This document shows, one piece after another, positions 52,967-64,000 of a stretch of DNA of 64,000 bases. Where the stretch lies: assembly GCA_032622095.1 (NCBI GenBank), contig CP136063.1, forward strand, positions 37,112,106-37,176,105, in the 5' to 3' direction. Both the position numbers and the translations under genes were made by a program. The DNA comes from Siphonodentalium dalli (Eukaryota > Mollusca > Scaphopoda > Gadilida > Siphonodentaliidae). Position 1 is the first letter of the stretch. The number at the start of each line of letters is the position of its first letter. The notes below the pieces were generated by a model that was not told the origin of the DNA, ran no database searches, and saw only the letters and a list, made by a program, of their open reading frames with translations.

Positions 52967-53122
52967 GTCACGTAGAGGAACTGTAGCTCTCTTATCGAAC
53001 TATTTTGGTAAATATTCGAGAACACGTTTTTAGTACGAACATTTAATGCAAAAGACAGACGCATGGAACAGGCGAGATAACTCTACTCGTACATGATAAG
53101 TAACGAACTCAAGAGAGTGGCG
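52967..53122 (-). repeat. 5' LTR of the minus-strand element
   Basis: 156 bp, nearly identical to the copy at 47867-48022. The first base is C here (CGCCAC) where the 3' LTR has T (TGCCAC), consistent with one mutation. Confidence 0.82.
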
Positions 53123-53906
53123 CGCCCAGTTGGCCACTTGAGAATTTAGACTCATTGGGGCCATTTTCCCCTTCATTTTTTAGACCTAATTTCGAGGCAT
53201 TTCGGACGTTTCGACCCAAAGTTTTATTTTATTTTTTACTTAGTATGTTCCCGTGGTTATTTGCCACATTTCCCCAAAAAAATCGGACCGAGCACAGGTT
53301 CGACACTTTTTCGGACCACTTTTACGAACTCGACCCAAAACATTTTCGGCCCAAAATGTTCCGCCTGGCTGGCCATTTGAGAATTTGGACTCATTGGGGC
53401 CATTTTCCCTTAATTTTTTAGACTTTGCCTACTTTCGAGGCATTTTCGGACTTTTCTACCCAAATGTTTTCGGCCCTAATTTTTTTTATTTTTTACTTAG
53501 TATGTTCCCGTGGTCATTTGCCACATTTCCCCCAAAAAATCGGATCGAGCACAGGTTGAACACTTTTTCGGACCACTTTTACGAACTCGACCCAAAAAGT
53601 TTTCGGCCCAAAATGTTCCGCGCAGCTGGCCACTTGAGAACTTGGACTCATTGGTGCCATTTTCCATTTTCCCTTCATGTTTTAGACTTTGCCTAATTTC
53701 GAGGCATTTTGGACTTTTCGACCCAAATTTTTTCGGGCCAAATTTGTGATAGGTTGGACACTTTTTCGGACCACTTTTACGAACTTGACCCAAAAAATTT
53801 CGGCCCAAAATGTTCCGCCCACCTGGCCACTTACGAATTTGGGGCCATTTGCCACACTTTCCGATATTTTGCGAATAAGGAATAAGTAACGAAATTCACG
53901 TTGCTT
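53123..53906 (+). repeat. Right arm of the foldback element: three ~245-bp tandem units
   Basis: Units begin near 53126, 53371 and 53624, each with GGCCACTTGAGAATTT, ACTCATTGGGGCCATTTTCC, ATCGGACCGAGCACAGGTT and CGGCCCAAAATGTTCCGC. A terminal partial unit leads into the outer inverted end. The third unit is shorter. Confidence 0.75.
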
Positions 53907-54916
53907 GGTTGAGATGGAATGGCGATAAATCTAATTTATTCTAGATGTTTTAATTAGTTTGCTTACCCCCCCCCCCCCCAGAAGATGACAATATGGTAAC
54001 TATAACGTTCCATGAACACCGATAGCACAATCACGCTTATGCATTGACGGTAATTTGATGCCTGTTACGTGCGTCTACATAAACAAATCGTTACATAATT
54101 GTAAATTGCACAGAGACATGTAGGTTTGCAACAACTTGTTTTCTTGTCTAATACAACGCTGCTGTTTTGAATTTGTGCAAACACTTTTGTCGCACAGTAG
54201 ATCGATGGGCTTAAAGATGGTCTGTATGTTTGTAATCATGTGTTATATAGTTATTTTTGAAACAAATAACAATGATCAATCGCTGTTAAATGGATATTAG
54301 CTATCAACATACTACATGTACCAGGGATTAAACTATGAGATATGAAGACCTCTGACGGAAATGCTTATATCGGTTAATATTGATTATATTTCGAACATTT
54401 TCCGGTCTAACACGTGTGACGTCCGGCTTTGGTTCGTTAGGATACATATCGTTACAGTCAGGAGCTTGTATACATTGCTATGTGTGAACTAAGTCTTCCA
54501 TGTAAATATCTGTAACTCGTAGATAAAATACAAATGCTCTTTATTTCTTTTGTGTCATCATCTAGTGTGCCGCAGTTTTATAGAGGGTACAATATATTCA
54601 CATAATAAAGGGCGTTTCTATTGTGACAGGTACATTTTGTTGTAATATAATACATTAGCGTTACAATGAAGATCATTTATACATGACTGCATGGGAAGAA
54701 AGGGTAAGCACATCTCTTTCATAAATAGGTATCTCTGGTAGATAGAACTCAGATATACAAATGTATGCAAAAGAGATAATTATGCTAGGCCCTGGTCCAT
54801 GTATACATATATGAACGCTGTTGTTATGTTATGTAACTTAAATTATGTACCTGTGGTCACACAATATATAAATACCCTTTGGTTGTCTCTCATCTGTGAT
54901 TCCGCATATCGATCTT
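53907..54916. other. No supported gene
   Basis: Poly-C near 53967-53980. The segment 54215-54450 resembles a diverged family-A MITE interior (TTCGAACATTTTCCGGTCTA) without recognisable ends. No ORF with a domain. Confidence 0.4.
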
Positions 54917-54920
54917 TTAA

Positions 54921-55399
54921 AGGTACTCAACCCGATAAAACTCCTCTCAATTACTATTTCAATGGCTTCGGGGGTCAAAAATATTTGATTCGCGTCGAGG
55001 AAGTCACCTATCAAAGCTCAGATTTGTTAGATATCGATTTTAGAAATCTATTATTTTTCATTATCGGGAATTCTTTCTGGCCCAGAAGACAGTCAAAAAT
55101 TCGTATTATTACCCACTTGATTATAGAGTTATCCATCCTTGTCTGTTTGAATAGAATTTTGGCGTAATATCTCGAGCAGGTTACCAAATTGACGGCAGTT
55201 ATTAGTACTCATCTCGAGAACATAAGAATTTTCAAAAATCAATATCTAATAACTCTGAGCTTTGTTTGATGGGTTCCTCGACTCGAATCAAATATTTTGT
55301 ACCCCCAAAGCCAAAGAAATAGTAATATAGGACCCTCTGATCGGATTGTTGTTGTTGGAATCTGTTGAGATGGGGACCCTCTTTACGGGTTGAGTACCT
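54921..55399. mobile_element. TTAA-flanked MITE (479 bp, AGGTACTCAACCC end)
   Basis: TTAA at 54917-54920 and 55400-55403. The ends AGGTACTCAACCCG are inverted. Further inner matches: CAATTACTATTTC against CATAATTACTATTTC-like (reversed), and AATATTTGATTCGCGTCGAG against its inverted near-copy. The ORF at 54799-55167 lies mostly inside and is not a gene. Confidence 0.7.
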
Positions 55400-55475
55400 T
55401 TAATTCAACAGAAATGTCAAGGCTGCAAAATCAATCTTGCACTTGCTCATTCACTTACTGTCCTGCTGATATTAA

Positions 55476-55995
55476 AGATGGATTATCTCTTTAAATAACA
55501 AATTTTAAATAGTTGCGTGGGTATAAAATAATAGATATGAACTGAAGACCTATGTCCGGAAAAGCTTCTATCAATTAATATTGATTTTATTTCGAATGTT
55601 AAATCGGGCCCATTTATGTTACTATTTTTAGAACCGACCATTCGGATGAGACCGTATTGCGATATAGAGCACTGGGCTGTTCATACGGCTACGCAACGAA
55701 TGTCAAATGTCACAGATTGGTTGTTTGTATTGTTTTGTTCCACAGATATAAGCTCTAATGACTATAATTAACGTTTATTTGTGACAAAATTGCACAATAT
55801 AATTTCTGGTCTCTGTTAACAGTAACCACTATTGTTCGTTAGCTGAACAAACACACCTTTTTAGACCAGAAAATATTCGAAATAAAATTAATATTAATCG
55901 ATAGAAGCATTTCCGGACAGGAGTCTTCGATTCAAATCTAATATTTTATACCCCGGTAACTATATAATACATGTTTACAAAGAGATAATCCACAT
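55476..55995 (+). mobile_element. MITE family A, copy A5
   Basis: 520 bp, uninterrupted, flanked by TTAA (55472-55475, 55996-55999). It has AGATGGATTATCTCTTTA and the reversed end ATGTGGATTATCTCTTTG. A good reference copy for the nested ones at 40-45 kb. Confidence 0.85.
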
Positions 55996-56116
55996 TTAAG
56001 CGGCACGTTGATCCTAAAATTACAGCTGCAAGCGACACGCAGAACGTCATTCATTCCCCACTACAGAAAATGTATAACTGTTTGAACAAAAAATCAATAT
56101 TTATTAGAGCGTTCAT

Positions 56117-56517
56117 GAATATGTGACTGCATGGTAATTAAGGCTGAGCGTTTGTTACATCTGAGTGTGACTGCATAAGAATTAAGGCTGAGCGTTTGTT
56201 ACATTTGAGTATGACTGCATGGGAATTAAGGCTGAGCGTTTGTTACATATGAGTGTGACTGCATAATAATTAAGGCTGAGCGTTTGTTACATCTGAGTGT
56301 GACTGCATAAGAATTAAGGCTGAGCGTTTGTTACATCTGAGTGTGACTGCATTAGAATTAAGGATGATCGTTTGTTACATTTGAGTATGACTGCATAAGA
56401 ATTAAGGCTGGGCGTTTGTTACATCTGAGTGTGACTCCATAAGAATTAAGGCTGGGCGTTTGTTACATCTGAGTGTGACTGCATGAGAATTAAGGCTGGG
56501 CGTTTGTTACATCTGAG
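56117..56517 (+). repeat. 44-bp minisatellite, about nine units
   Basis: The unit contains GTGTGACTGCATAAGAATTA and AGGCTGAGCGTTTGTTACAT, repeated with few changes (GAGC to GGGC in the last units). No ORF. Confidence 0.92.
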
Positions 56518-56770
56518 ACACTCTTGTGTGGATCCACTTAAATTTCACTGGAAGGCAACTAAAACATTTTCACCGAATTCCAAAACTGTATCTGTTGTGT
56601 GCTCTCTAATTATGTTTTATTGAGTAAAACTGCTGCCAAAAGTGTTAAGCAGTAAACAGCTGGAGCATGGCAATTGAAGGGGGTAACTCTACTGACTAAT
56701 GGCTGGTTAAAGTGAATACAGTTATCTCTCTTGAATTGATCACTGAACAAGAGTTCTCGTCATATTTTAA

Positions 56771-57311
56771 AGGTGATTTATCTCTTTGTAAACATGTGTT
56801 ATATAGGTATATACCGGGGTATACAATTTTTAGATATGAATCGAAGAATCGTGTCCGAAATGTTTCTGTCGATTAACATTGATTAAATTTCGAATACGTT
56901 ATGGTCTAAAACATGTGGATGTTTAGCTAACGAACAATAGTGGTTACTGTCAACAGAGACAAGACATTTTATTGTGTAATGTGGTCACAAATACACGTTA
57001 ATTAGACTCATTATCGCGTATAACTATGGAATAAAACAATACAAACACTCTATCTAGGACACTTGACGTTCGGAGATTACCTATGGAAACTTCTAGTGAT
57101 CTCTATCGTTATATGGTGTCGCCTGAATGGTATGTTCTAAAATAGAACAATGAAGTGTCCCATTTAGTCATCTCATTTTATAATAAAATATTCGAAATTA
57201 AATAAATATTACTTGATAGACGCGTTTCCAGACAGGGGTCATCAATTCATATTTATTAGTTTATACCCACGCAACTATTTCTAAATTGTTATATGAAGAG
57301 ATAATGCATCT
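56771..57311 (-). mobile_element. MITE family A, copy A6, diverged
   Basis: 541 bp, TTAA at 56767-56770 and 57312-57315. The ends AGGTGATTTATCTCTTTG and AGAGATAATGCATCT are diverged. The interior shares AACGAACAATAGTGGTTACT with the other copies. Confidence 0.75.
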
Positions 57312-57315
57312 TTAA

Positions 57316-58022
57316 AACATAAATAACATACGAAAATATGGACATAGGTGTCGAATCGGGAGGAAATTTACGAGACCTACATTTCTGGTTAGCATAAACA
57401 CTTAACTTTCGGAATTCGTATGTTGGATTTGTCAGATATGCGGACTCTTTTCTTGCCGCGTTCCTTTATTGATGCACGCGGTCAAAAAATCGGTCATTTT
57501 AAAAATAAACCCACGTGATTCACAGAGTATATTCACACCTTTCGAGAATAGATATTCGTCCAATTCTTATACCTGGTAATGGGGCGACAAACATAAAAGG
57601 TAATACATGTAACTGACGTATCTGGTAATGACAGACATGACGTCATGTGACGTAAACTAACTTTGAACGTGAGAAGAATATGACTATTCACGCAAAGCGT
57701 TGTCTTTCGTTTCTTATAAAACCAAAATTAAGAAGGTTATGCCCAACTAATTTAAACATAGAAAAAAACTACTGCAAATTAGCTGCGTTGTAATATATCG
57801 CTGTTGCCCGTACTATTTGTTATCCAATGTTGAAAAATCAACCCTCCCCAAAAAAGACATAAGGTAGAAAGAATGCACGCCCATATAAAATCTATCCTGT
57901 AAATCCACCCAGGTTTTTCGGTCAAAACCCGCGTGTATGTATGTCTACCAAGATATCCACCGACCATCAAGACACCCGGAAACCCAGGATCAACGAGATA
58001 AAAACCCTGATGTGGGTAAACA
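57316..58022. other. No supported gene
   Basis: Ordinary AT-rich intergenic sequence with short ORFs only. Confidence 0.4.
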
Positions 58023-58790
58023 TTAGTGTAATTACCCAGATGGCAGGTGTACCATGTTGTTTCCTAACTGTGTGTTTCCCCACACAGGTGTACCTTGGTG
58101 TTATTCACCCAGATGTTTCTTACCCAGGTTTTCATTACCCCTGTATATCTTTATCTTTCCCACTCAGGCATAACTTGTCGTTTTCTTACCTAGGTGTACC
58201 TTGGTATTTCCTTACCTTGGTATACCTTTGTGTTGTCTAAACAAGGTGCATCTCACAGTGCATTTATCCAGGTGTACCTTTGTGTTTTCGAGGGGTTTTC
58301 CCGGATGTTTCTACCAGGGTATACCCCTGGGTGTTTTAAGCAGTTATTACTCGATTATCTTACCCTGGTGTAGCCCAGTATATTTACCCAGATGTATCCC
58401 ATGTGCACCACCCACATATAAACCAGGGTTTATCAGAGTGGTTGCATTTGGGTTACATATGGGTAAAAACACTGTGGAACAACAAGATAAAATAATCAAG
58501 TTGTGCGTGTTTAAGAACACTGGGGTATACTCTGGTAGAAACAACCGGAAAACACTTAGGTCAAAAACACCAAGGTACACCCGGTTGGAAACACAGGGAG
58601 ATACACATGTGTAAGAAAACATCAAGGTACACCCAGGTAAGGAAACACCAAGGTAAACCTGGATACATAACACCAAGGTACATCTGGGTGGGACACATCA
58701 ACTTCAAGATACACATGGGTAGAAAACACTAAGGAATACCTGGATAAATCACACAAAGGTATACCTGGGTGGGAATACCGAAGTACAATT
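58023..58790. repeat. Palindromic minisatellite: ~27-31 bp units in inverted arms
   Basis: The left part (about 58030-58400) repeats CAGGTGTACCTTGGTGTTTCC-like units (20-base core AGGTGTACCTTGGTGTTATT at 58088). The right part (about 58440-58790) repeats the complement (ACACCAAGGTACACCCGG, AACACCAAGGTAAACCTGG). Together they could fold into a long imperfect hairpin. ORFs 57941-58676 on both strands are artefacts of the units. Confidence 0.7.
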
Positions 58791-58947
58791 ATGATAATCG
58801 GGTGATGATGGTAAAGCAGTAGATTTGGTGGGATCTAGAGGTATTATCAATGAGGTGACACAGTATTAGACATATTCTCTTCACACAATTATCAAACTTC
58901 CATATGTACTGTATTACCATCAGTAAATGAACCTCACCCATGTTCAA

Positions 58948-59452
58948 AGATGGATTATCTCTTTAAATAACACATTTGAAATAGTTGCGTGGGTATAAAA
59001 TAATAAATATTAACTGAAAACCCCTGTCCAGTAGTATTGATTTCATTTTGGATAATTTATTATGAAATTAGATGATTAATTGGGACACTTTATTGTTCTA
59101 CTTTTAGAACAGACCTTCATGCGATACCATATAGCGATAAAGATCATTTGGCTATTCTAATATCTACGTTCCGAACGTCAAATATCTCACATTTATTGTA
59201 TTATTTTACTATTTATAAGCGATAATGAGTCTAATTAACTTTTGTTTGTGACACAATTACAAAATATAATTTCTTATCTCTATTAATAGTAACCAATATT
59301 GTTCGTTGCCTAAACAACCAAACCTTTTAGACCTGAAAATATTCGAAATATAATCAATATTAGTCGATAGAAGCATATAGTCTTCTATTTATTTGTAAAA
59401 TGTTATACCCCGGCAACTATATAGCGCACGTTTACAAAGAGATAGACCACAT
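58948..59452 (+). mobile_element. MITE family A, copy A7, old
   Basis: 505 bp. Left AGATGGATTATCTCTTTA after TCAA (58944-58947, probably a mutated TTAA); right ATAGACCACAT before TTAA 59453-59456. The interior is diverged, so this is an older insertion. Confidence 0.7.
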
Positions 59453-59456
59453 TTAA

Positions 59457-62400
59457 GTATAATAACAAATCAAGGAAACTGATTGTGTATATGTTTATTC
59501 AATGTAAACTAACTAAAGATAAAATATAAAAACACATGTAATACACACACATATATACCGCATGGGTTAAAACTTACTTTCGAGAGTTGGGTTAAAATTA
59601 TAGTTCAAAAACACTTGCAAATTCCCTCTTCATATCTAGCATGTTAGGCAAGTTACATTAGGTTTCAGTGTATACTGGACATAACATACACACTAAAATC
59701 ATTAATTTTAGTTCCAACGTCATTTACCAGTGTACCTCGCAACTACACTTCCAATAAAGTAGTTTTTTTTCTCATTTTAAACTTTCCAACTGTGTTCCCC
59801 CCTTTGAATGACATAAACTATAAACTGTATACGCTGCCTGCCTTAGAGATGCCTTATATCTTCCGGGCAGCATTTCCAAACAGAAAATATCATTTCTTAG
59901 TGATAGAAGTACATGTTACCTGTATGTATCTGACTCAAAACCCCCCAAATATACATGTAGACAGTAAATTTGGATAAAAAGACACACCATATTTAACAGT
60001 TTTGATAGCAGTAGCAATTGATCGGATATCAATATATACTATCAATGGTATTCAGATGTTAATAATTAAACAAATACATTAATTTCACCACTCGAGATGG
60101 TTAATATAGAAAACAGACTACAAGTATGATCAAAGAGGATGTCAGCTCCCTCTTATAGGTGGGTGGCATTCAGGCCACTTTCTTGGTAAGCTGGATTCAT
60201 ACCCCCTATATTCTGGCACTCGGGATTCATGTGGACAATAAAACCGGTATTCAGGATTCAACTAAAAGGGTGCTACGCAGCATTGATAGCACAAATTTAC
60301 GAACATTTTGATTATTTTCCAACCCAAAAAGACCCAATGTGACATATTTCGATCTAATTCAGTCAGTCCTTTTGATATGTTGATTTTATGGATATTATTT
60401 AAGAACATGTGAGAATACTGATATTGTTTAGTGTAAAATACTACATGTATGTCATCCATATTTTCTTAACTGGTATACATAATTCGTCCCTATATGTCAA
60501 CTGGTATTCAGTATTCATGAGCGGTAGAGGGTGACACCCAGATCAAGGCAGACGATCCAATCACAATTCAATCGACCATTGTGGATGGTGTCGCCCTATC
60601 CTCATCACCCCCTGAATACCACTACATACAGAAGGGTGACTGTTACGTACCAGTGTCAAGTTAGTAAATATAATACTAATATCATAGTTTTCAAATAGTT
60701 CCTAAAGTATACCCATAACTTCCACACACCCATATATAATAGACTGAATTACATCAAAATATGTCATTTGGGGTGAAAACTAATAAAAAACTAATTTAAT
60801 TTTGTGCTGTGCAAGCTGCGAATTAGCCATTTGATTGAATCCTGAATACCGTTTAAACTGCGCATATGAATCCCAAGTACCAAATTAGCAGAGGGTGTGA
60901 ATGGTATAACTATCGCGTACTAAAAGAGGGGGCGACACCATTATCGATGCTACAGACGACTACCGTACTTTGTCGAAAACTGCTAAAAAAAATAAAACTG
61001 CCAGTCTGAGCTATAAACATGTGAACGCAGTTTTAAAACTCAATACTTTTTTATTAAAATTAGAGTTGTGTATGCGTTAACAGGGTGGTATTTACATTTT
61101 CCAGGGTGCATTAGTCAGAGAGTCTGATAGCCTGAGTGTTTTAGTAAGTTTAGTAAGTTTAGTAAGTTTATGGTCTACCTTCTCCCAATTTGTAAGCTTC
61201 ATGCCCAGTTTGTAGTGACAGTCAGGTAACATAGTAGACATCCATTTACAAACAACGTATCTCCCCTTAAGCATATGGCAGTACATGCAGATGCCACTGG
61301 GAAAATATTGTGTACATGTATGTCAACAATACATGTTATGTCTCGAGTAAATTATCTTGTATGAGAGTAATCGATACTTTCAACCCTGGCACCATCGAAC
61401 CATTGGACTATTGAAACCTCAAGCAGTCGATCTTGTTGACAATCTGACCCACCGGCCTACTAGTGACGAACACTCGGACTATCACACTGTCCTTCAACCA
61501 TGTACATTATGGAGGTAACCATGTACATGTATATGACTGAGGTAACCATGTACATGTCTGAGGAAATGTTTATGTGACCCCATTAATTGGTCCAAGCTAG
61601 TGTTCCACCGTAAATTTCAATCGAATTGTCCCTATTTATTCTTATTGATATTTAGTGTTCATCCAAAAAGCCAAATTGCACTGAAGAACTATACACATAT
61701 AAGTGTACTAAGAGGCCTCCATTTGCAATGAAAGGCTGCAAATGAGTTAGGAAGTGCTGCAATGTGCAACTTCGCCAAGTCTATAAACTAAACCCACTAA
61801 ACGACATATAATGGTTTATCCCCAGAACAGAACATTTTAAGTACTGGCACCGATAGTAATTGCGTGCTTGTTCATGTACAAAGATGCAAGTTTTGAAATA
61901 TTCCAGGAATGACGATAAGTTGACAATACATGGGATATATCTGTACAACTTCGTCTCATTTGGATAGATAAAAATGCTAAAAAATTGATAGCTGATATAT
62001 TTTAAATCGAAGAATACATGTATCACAATACAGTTTAGAGAACTTCATCACATCTCTTTCACCTGATATTGTGAGAATGATATGTGATAGTACTTTTTGA
62101 TTTTAGTATGGTGTACTGTTATAACGTCTTTGCGTAAATGTTGAATTATGATTTAACTGACCGACATGTATTCAGATAAGTTTGATCGTTTGAACACGAC
62201 AAAGCAAGCAACTACTATATATAGTACCATATGTATATAGCTTTTGATTATATTGACGTACGGCAATTTGTGTAGAGTATGAGGTCACTCTGTCTGATTT
62301 AATGCACCAAATTCACTATTATTCGACTTTGGTTTAAACAATATTTGACTTGAGTCGAGGGTGACCACCCCCCCCCCCCCCACCCTCATAAATTTATTTT

Positions 62401-63029
62401 CTCAATCTGTAATATATGTCAGCCTAGTAATAGCAAAATTTCTGCAGAAATATACATCGACATGTGCGTATGCCCTAATATAGTTCCAGAGATCACAGCT
62501 CGCGATGTCTTTGGTAGATTGGAAATATTTGCTTTGGATTAAAAGACTACAAAGAATATCACCAGAAACTTAATTGACAGTATCTTGTTATGGTTGGCAT
62601 GTTGATTAATTTGTACAGGTATACGGTACGTATTCTTGATTTAGTAATAATGTAAATCTGATCACAAAAAAACATATATCTGTTTATATAAAATGTGCTG
62701 GGAATTCCAGGTCGAACAGGAATCACTATAGTTTATATTGATTGGACGTGGGAAAATATGAAAATACTAGCAGGGTTACCCGGTGTTGCCCAGGTTAAAG
62801 TGATTTGAACCCCTCTGCATATTGTGGATATATGGTGGGAATATAGGATACTCTTGTTCAAAGCGTTACACATATTCTCATAAATTATTTATACAAATAG
62901 CTTCACAAAACATGATTGTTACACAGGGGCGAGACACCCACAAATAAGCCAACAACATGTGACAGTCTCGGAAGTTGGACGGAACGTCCCCGGAACACCC
63001 TTATCATGCTCTCTCCAGCATATCAGCTG
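59457..63029. other. About 3.6 kb with no supported gene
   Basis: Words such as GGATTCATACCCCC and GGTATTCAGTATTCATG recur near 60150-60620. A TAGTAAGTT triplicate lies at 61142-61168. A short CCATGTACATGT repeat is near 61497-61556. A poly-C run near 62368-62382 is framed by GAGGGTG/CACCCTC. At 62765-62805 CTAGCAGGGTTACCCGGTGT resembles the start of the block at 39555. No coding domain. Confidence 0.4.
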
Positions 63030-63645
63030 GGTCATGTCAGCGAAATTCGGTCTGCCTAATTTTTGCATGCCAGTCACAACTAGTTATCTGGCGCTTTAAT
63101 TGTTAACACCTCTCCTTGTTCAGCCGATTTAGGTTGTCTTTTGTCTATAAAATGATGGGATTGAAATAATTGTTGTTAAGGGCATTTCAGCCTCGATAAT
63201 TTTGAGACATGTACATTCGATCGATATATAGTTTCATCAAGGTGCGGTCTTTTTTCAATCCCTAAATTGGTACTCAATTTCGATGTATGCACCAGAACTC
63301 TCGATGTTTTAATGACATTTGGCCAGTTGTATCCTTTTTTGCTGCATCTTATACATAAAAGTGCAAGCAGCCTTATATATAGCTATGTATAATAATCTTT
63401 AGGATGACCATTGACCATCATTGGCGGACTAATGTCTTCTGAATGATCACAACATATAGCGGAAAAATTAGGCAGACCTGAGAATTTGTATATTTCATAT
63501 TACTTGAGGAATCACAAATTCCCATTGATCATAGCTTGGTGGTCACATTTGAACAAAAATAGAGAAAGAGTGTTTAAACTTGAGCAGTTTAAAAAAAATT
63601 GTATATGTCTACCTATTGATGGTACTAGGGTCATGTGTGCCTTAG
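63030..63645. mobile_element. Family C inverted-repeat element, copy 2
   Basis: Shares with copy 1 (42172-43010) the words CGGTCTGCCTAATTTTTGCA, CAGTCACAACTAGTTAT, ATTTAGGTTGTCTTTTGTCT, AATTTTGAGACATGTACATT and, inverted, TTACTTGAGGAATCACAAAT and TCATAGCTTGGTGGTCACAT. It ends at GTGCCTTAGGC, directly followed by (TA)n. Confidence 0.6.
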
Positions 63646-63646
63646 G

Positions 63647-63647
<1 letters not shown>

Positions 63648-63724
<77 letters not shown>
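63648..63724. repeat. (TA)n microsatellite
   Basis: About 77 bp of TA adjoining the family C element. The ORF 63486-63746 ends in its Tyr-Ile translation and is an artefact. Confidence 0.95.
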
Positions 63725-63726
<2 letters not shown>

Positions 63727-63869
63727 AATTGAGCATACAGGAGTAGCTATTTGTCTTGGGGAGTAAAAACTTTAAAATATAAAGTGCAGTGATCGCCCAG
63801 TAGATTGGAATCCGATCGTGCGCATGGTGCTGTATAGCGTGTATACTATGCTGTATACAATACTACGGT

Positions 63870-64000
63870 TACCTGCCGGGAGCGGAATTAACACTTTTGG
63901 ATAATAATTATTTATCCCCCGGGGATATCCATGATACTATGACTACCTGCCGGGAGCTGAATTAACTCTTTTGGATAATAATTATTTATCCCCGGGATAT
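63870..64000 (+). repeat. 74-bp tandem repeat, cut by the window end
   Basis: ACCTGCCGGGAGCGGAATTA starts at 63871 and its near-copy at 63945. Both continue TTTTGGATAATAATTATTTA and TCCCCCGGGGATAT or TCCCCGGGATAT. At least two units are visible; the array may continue beyond 64000. Confidence 0.8.

Larger units (their letters stand above)
47867..53122 (-). mobile_element. Second LTR retrotransposon (5,256 bp), defective
   Basis: Minus-strand element with ~156-bp LTRs at 52967-53122 (5') and 47867-48022 (3'). They differ at the two positions I could see (48000/53100 and the last base). Joining the flanks restores an intact repeat unit (AAAATGTACCGCCCAGTTGG; compare AAAATGTTCCGCCCACCTGG at 53797-53816), implying a 4-bp CGCC duplication. 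Internal order is Gag, protease, RT, RNase H, integrase, so Ty3/Gypsy-like, but very different from the element at 17-20 kb. Several frameshifts and a missing RT active-site segment make it dead. Confidence 0.88.
47669..53906. mobile_element. Foldback element with long inverted arms, split by an LTR retrotransposon
   Basis: The left end (47669-47787) and right end (53793-53906) are inverted copies. Both carry AAGCAACGT, AATTTCGTTACTTATTCC, CGCAAAATATCGGAAAGTGT and GGCGGAACATTTTGGGCC. The left has an extra 7 bp (TTCTTAT). TTGAG occurs at 47664-47668 and 53909-53913, a possible target duplication. The right arm contains about three tandem ~245-bp units; the left arm contains part of one. Without the LTR element the original would be about 1 kb. 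ORFs at 53155-53889 are translations of the units. A foldback type is inferred. Confidence 0.75.

Noticed and set aside
53155-53889. ORFs rich in Phe/Pro with FGPLLRTRPK motifs
   Set aside because: Translations of the ~245-bp units of the foldback arm.
54799-55167. 122-residue ORF
   Set aside because: Most of it is inside a TTAA-flanked inverted-repeat element.

Overview
The window is animal intergenic DNA, AT-rich and crowded with repeats. It has metazoan-type retrotransposons, a C2H2 zinc-finger array, many TA/GA microsatellites and abundant ACATGTAC-type palindromic words. A marine invertebrate fits best, probably a mollusc; this is inference from repeat style, not proof. There is no bacterial-style operon, no CRISPR array and no confident rRNA or tRNA gene. 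The only strong host-gene candidate is a 278-residue C2H2 zinc-finger ORF on the minus strand (45663-46499). Nearly all other long ORFs belong to transposable elements.

Layout. (1) 1-16.6 kb holds non-coding repeats. They include a hairpin-ended LINE-like tail (about 410-545), an unexplained 185-codon ORF (2579-3136, minus), three elements built of ~160 bp tandem units with subterminal inverted repeats and a 3' hairpin (4819-5967, 7484-8473, 11700-12695; like Helentron-derived HINEs), a TTAA-flanked MITE (6020-6513), a 16-bp minisatellite family and a frameshifted Cys-rich fragment near 13 kb. (2) 17069-20234 is a Ty3/Gypsy-like LTR retrotransposon with identifiable LTRs, primer site, polypurine tract and 5-bp target duplication. 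Its single 897-residue Gag-Pol ORF has lost most of RNase H and all of integrase by an in-frame internal deletion. (3) 20.2-28.7 kb is mostly unannotatable, with degenerate tandem repeats, a MITE and two more 16-bp minisatellite arrays. (4) 28.7-37.6 kb is a nest: a degenerate LINE fragment (+), a ~620 bp inverted-repeat element, and inside that a ~6.9 kb two-ORF LINE on the minus strand flanked by an apparently identical 246-bp direct repeat. (5) 38-45.3 kb holds microsatellites, a hammerhead-like motif, and a ~2 kb block present twice. Each block carries copies of one ~520 bp TTAA-flanked MITE inserted into each other. (6) 45.3-46.5 kb is the zinc-finger ORF plus a detached finger remnant. 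(7) 47.7-53.9 kb is a foldback element with long inverted, internally repeated arms. It was split by a second, unrelated LTR retrotransposon (minus strand; frameshifted, with the reverse-transcriptase catalytic box deleted). (8) 54-64 kb holds more TTAA MITEs, a 44-bp minisatellite, a palindromic minisatellite, a second copy of the 42-43 kb inverted-repeat family, and a 74-bp tandem repeat running off the window end.

The coding elements do not form a pathway; the story is serial transposon insertion. The order of several events can be read directly because uninterrupted copies of the target sequence are also present.
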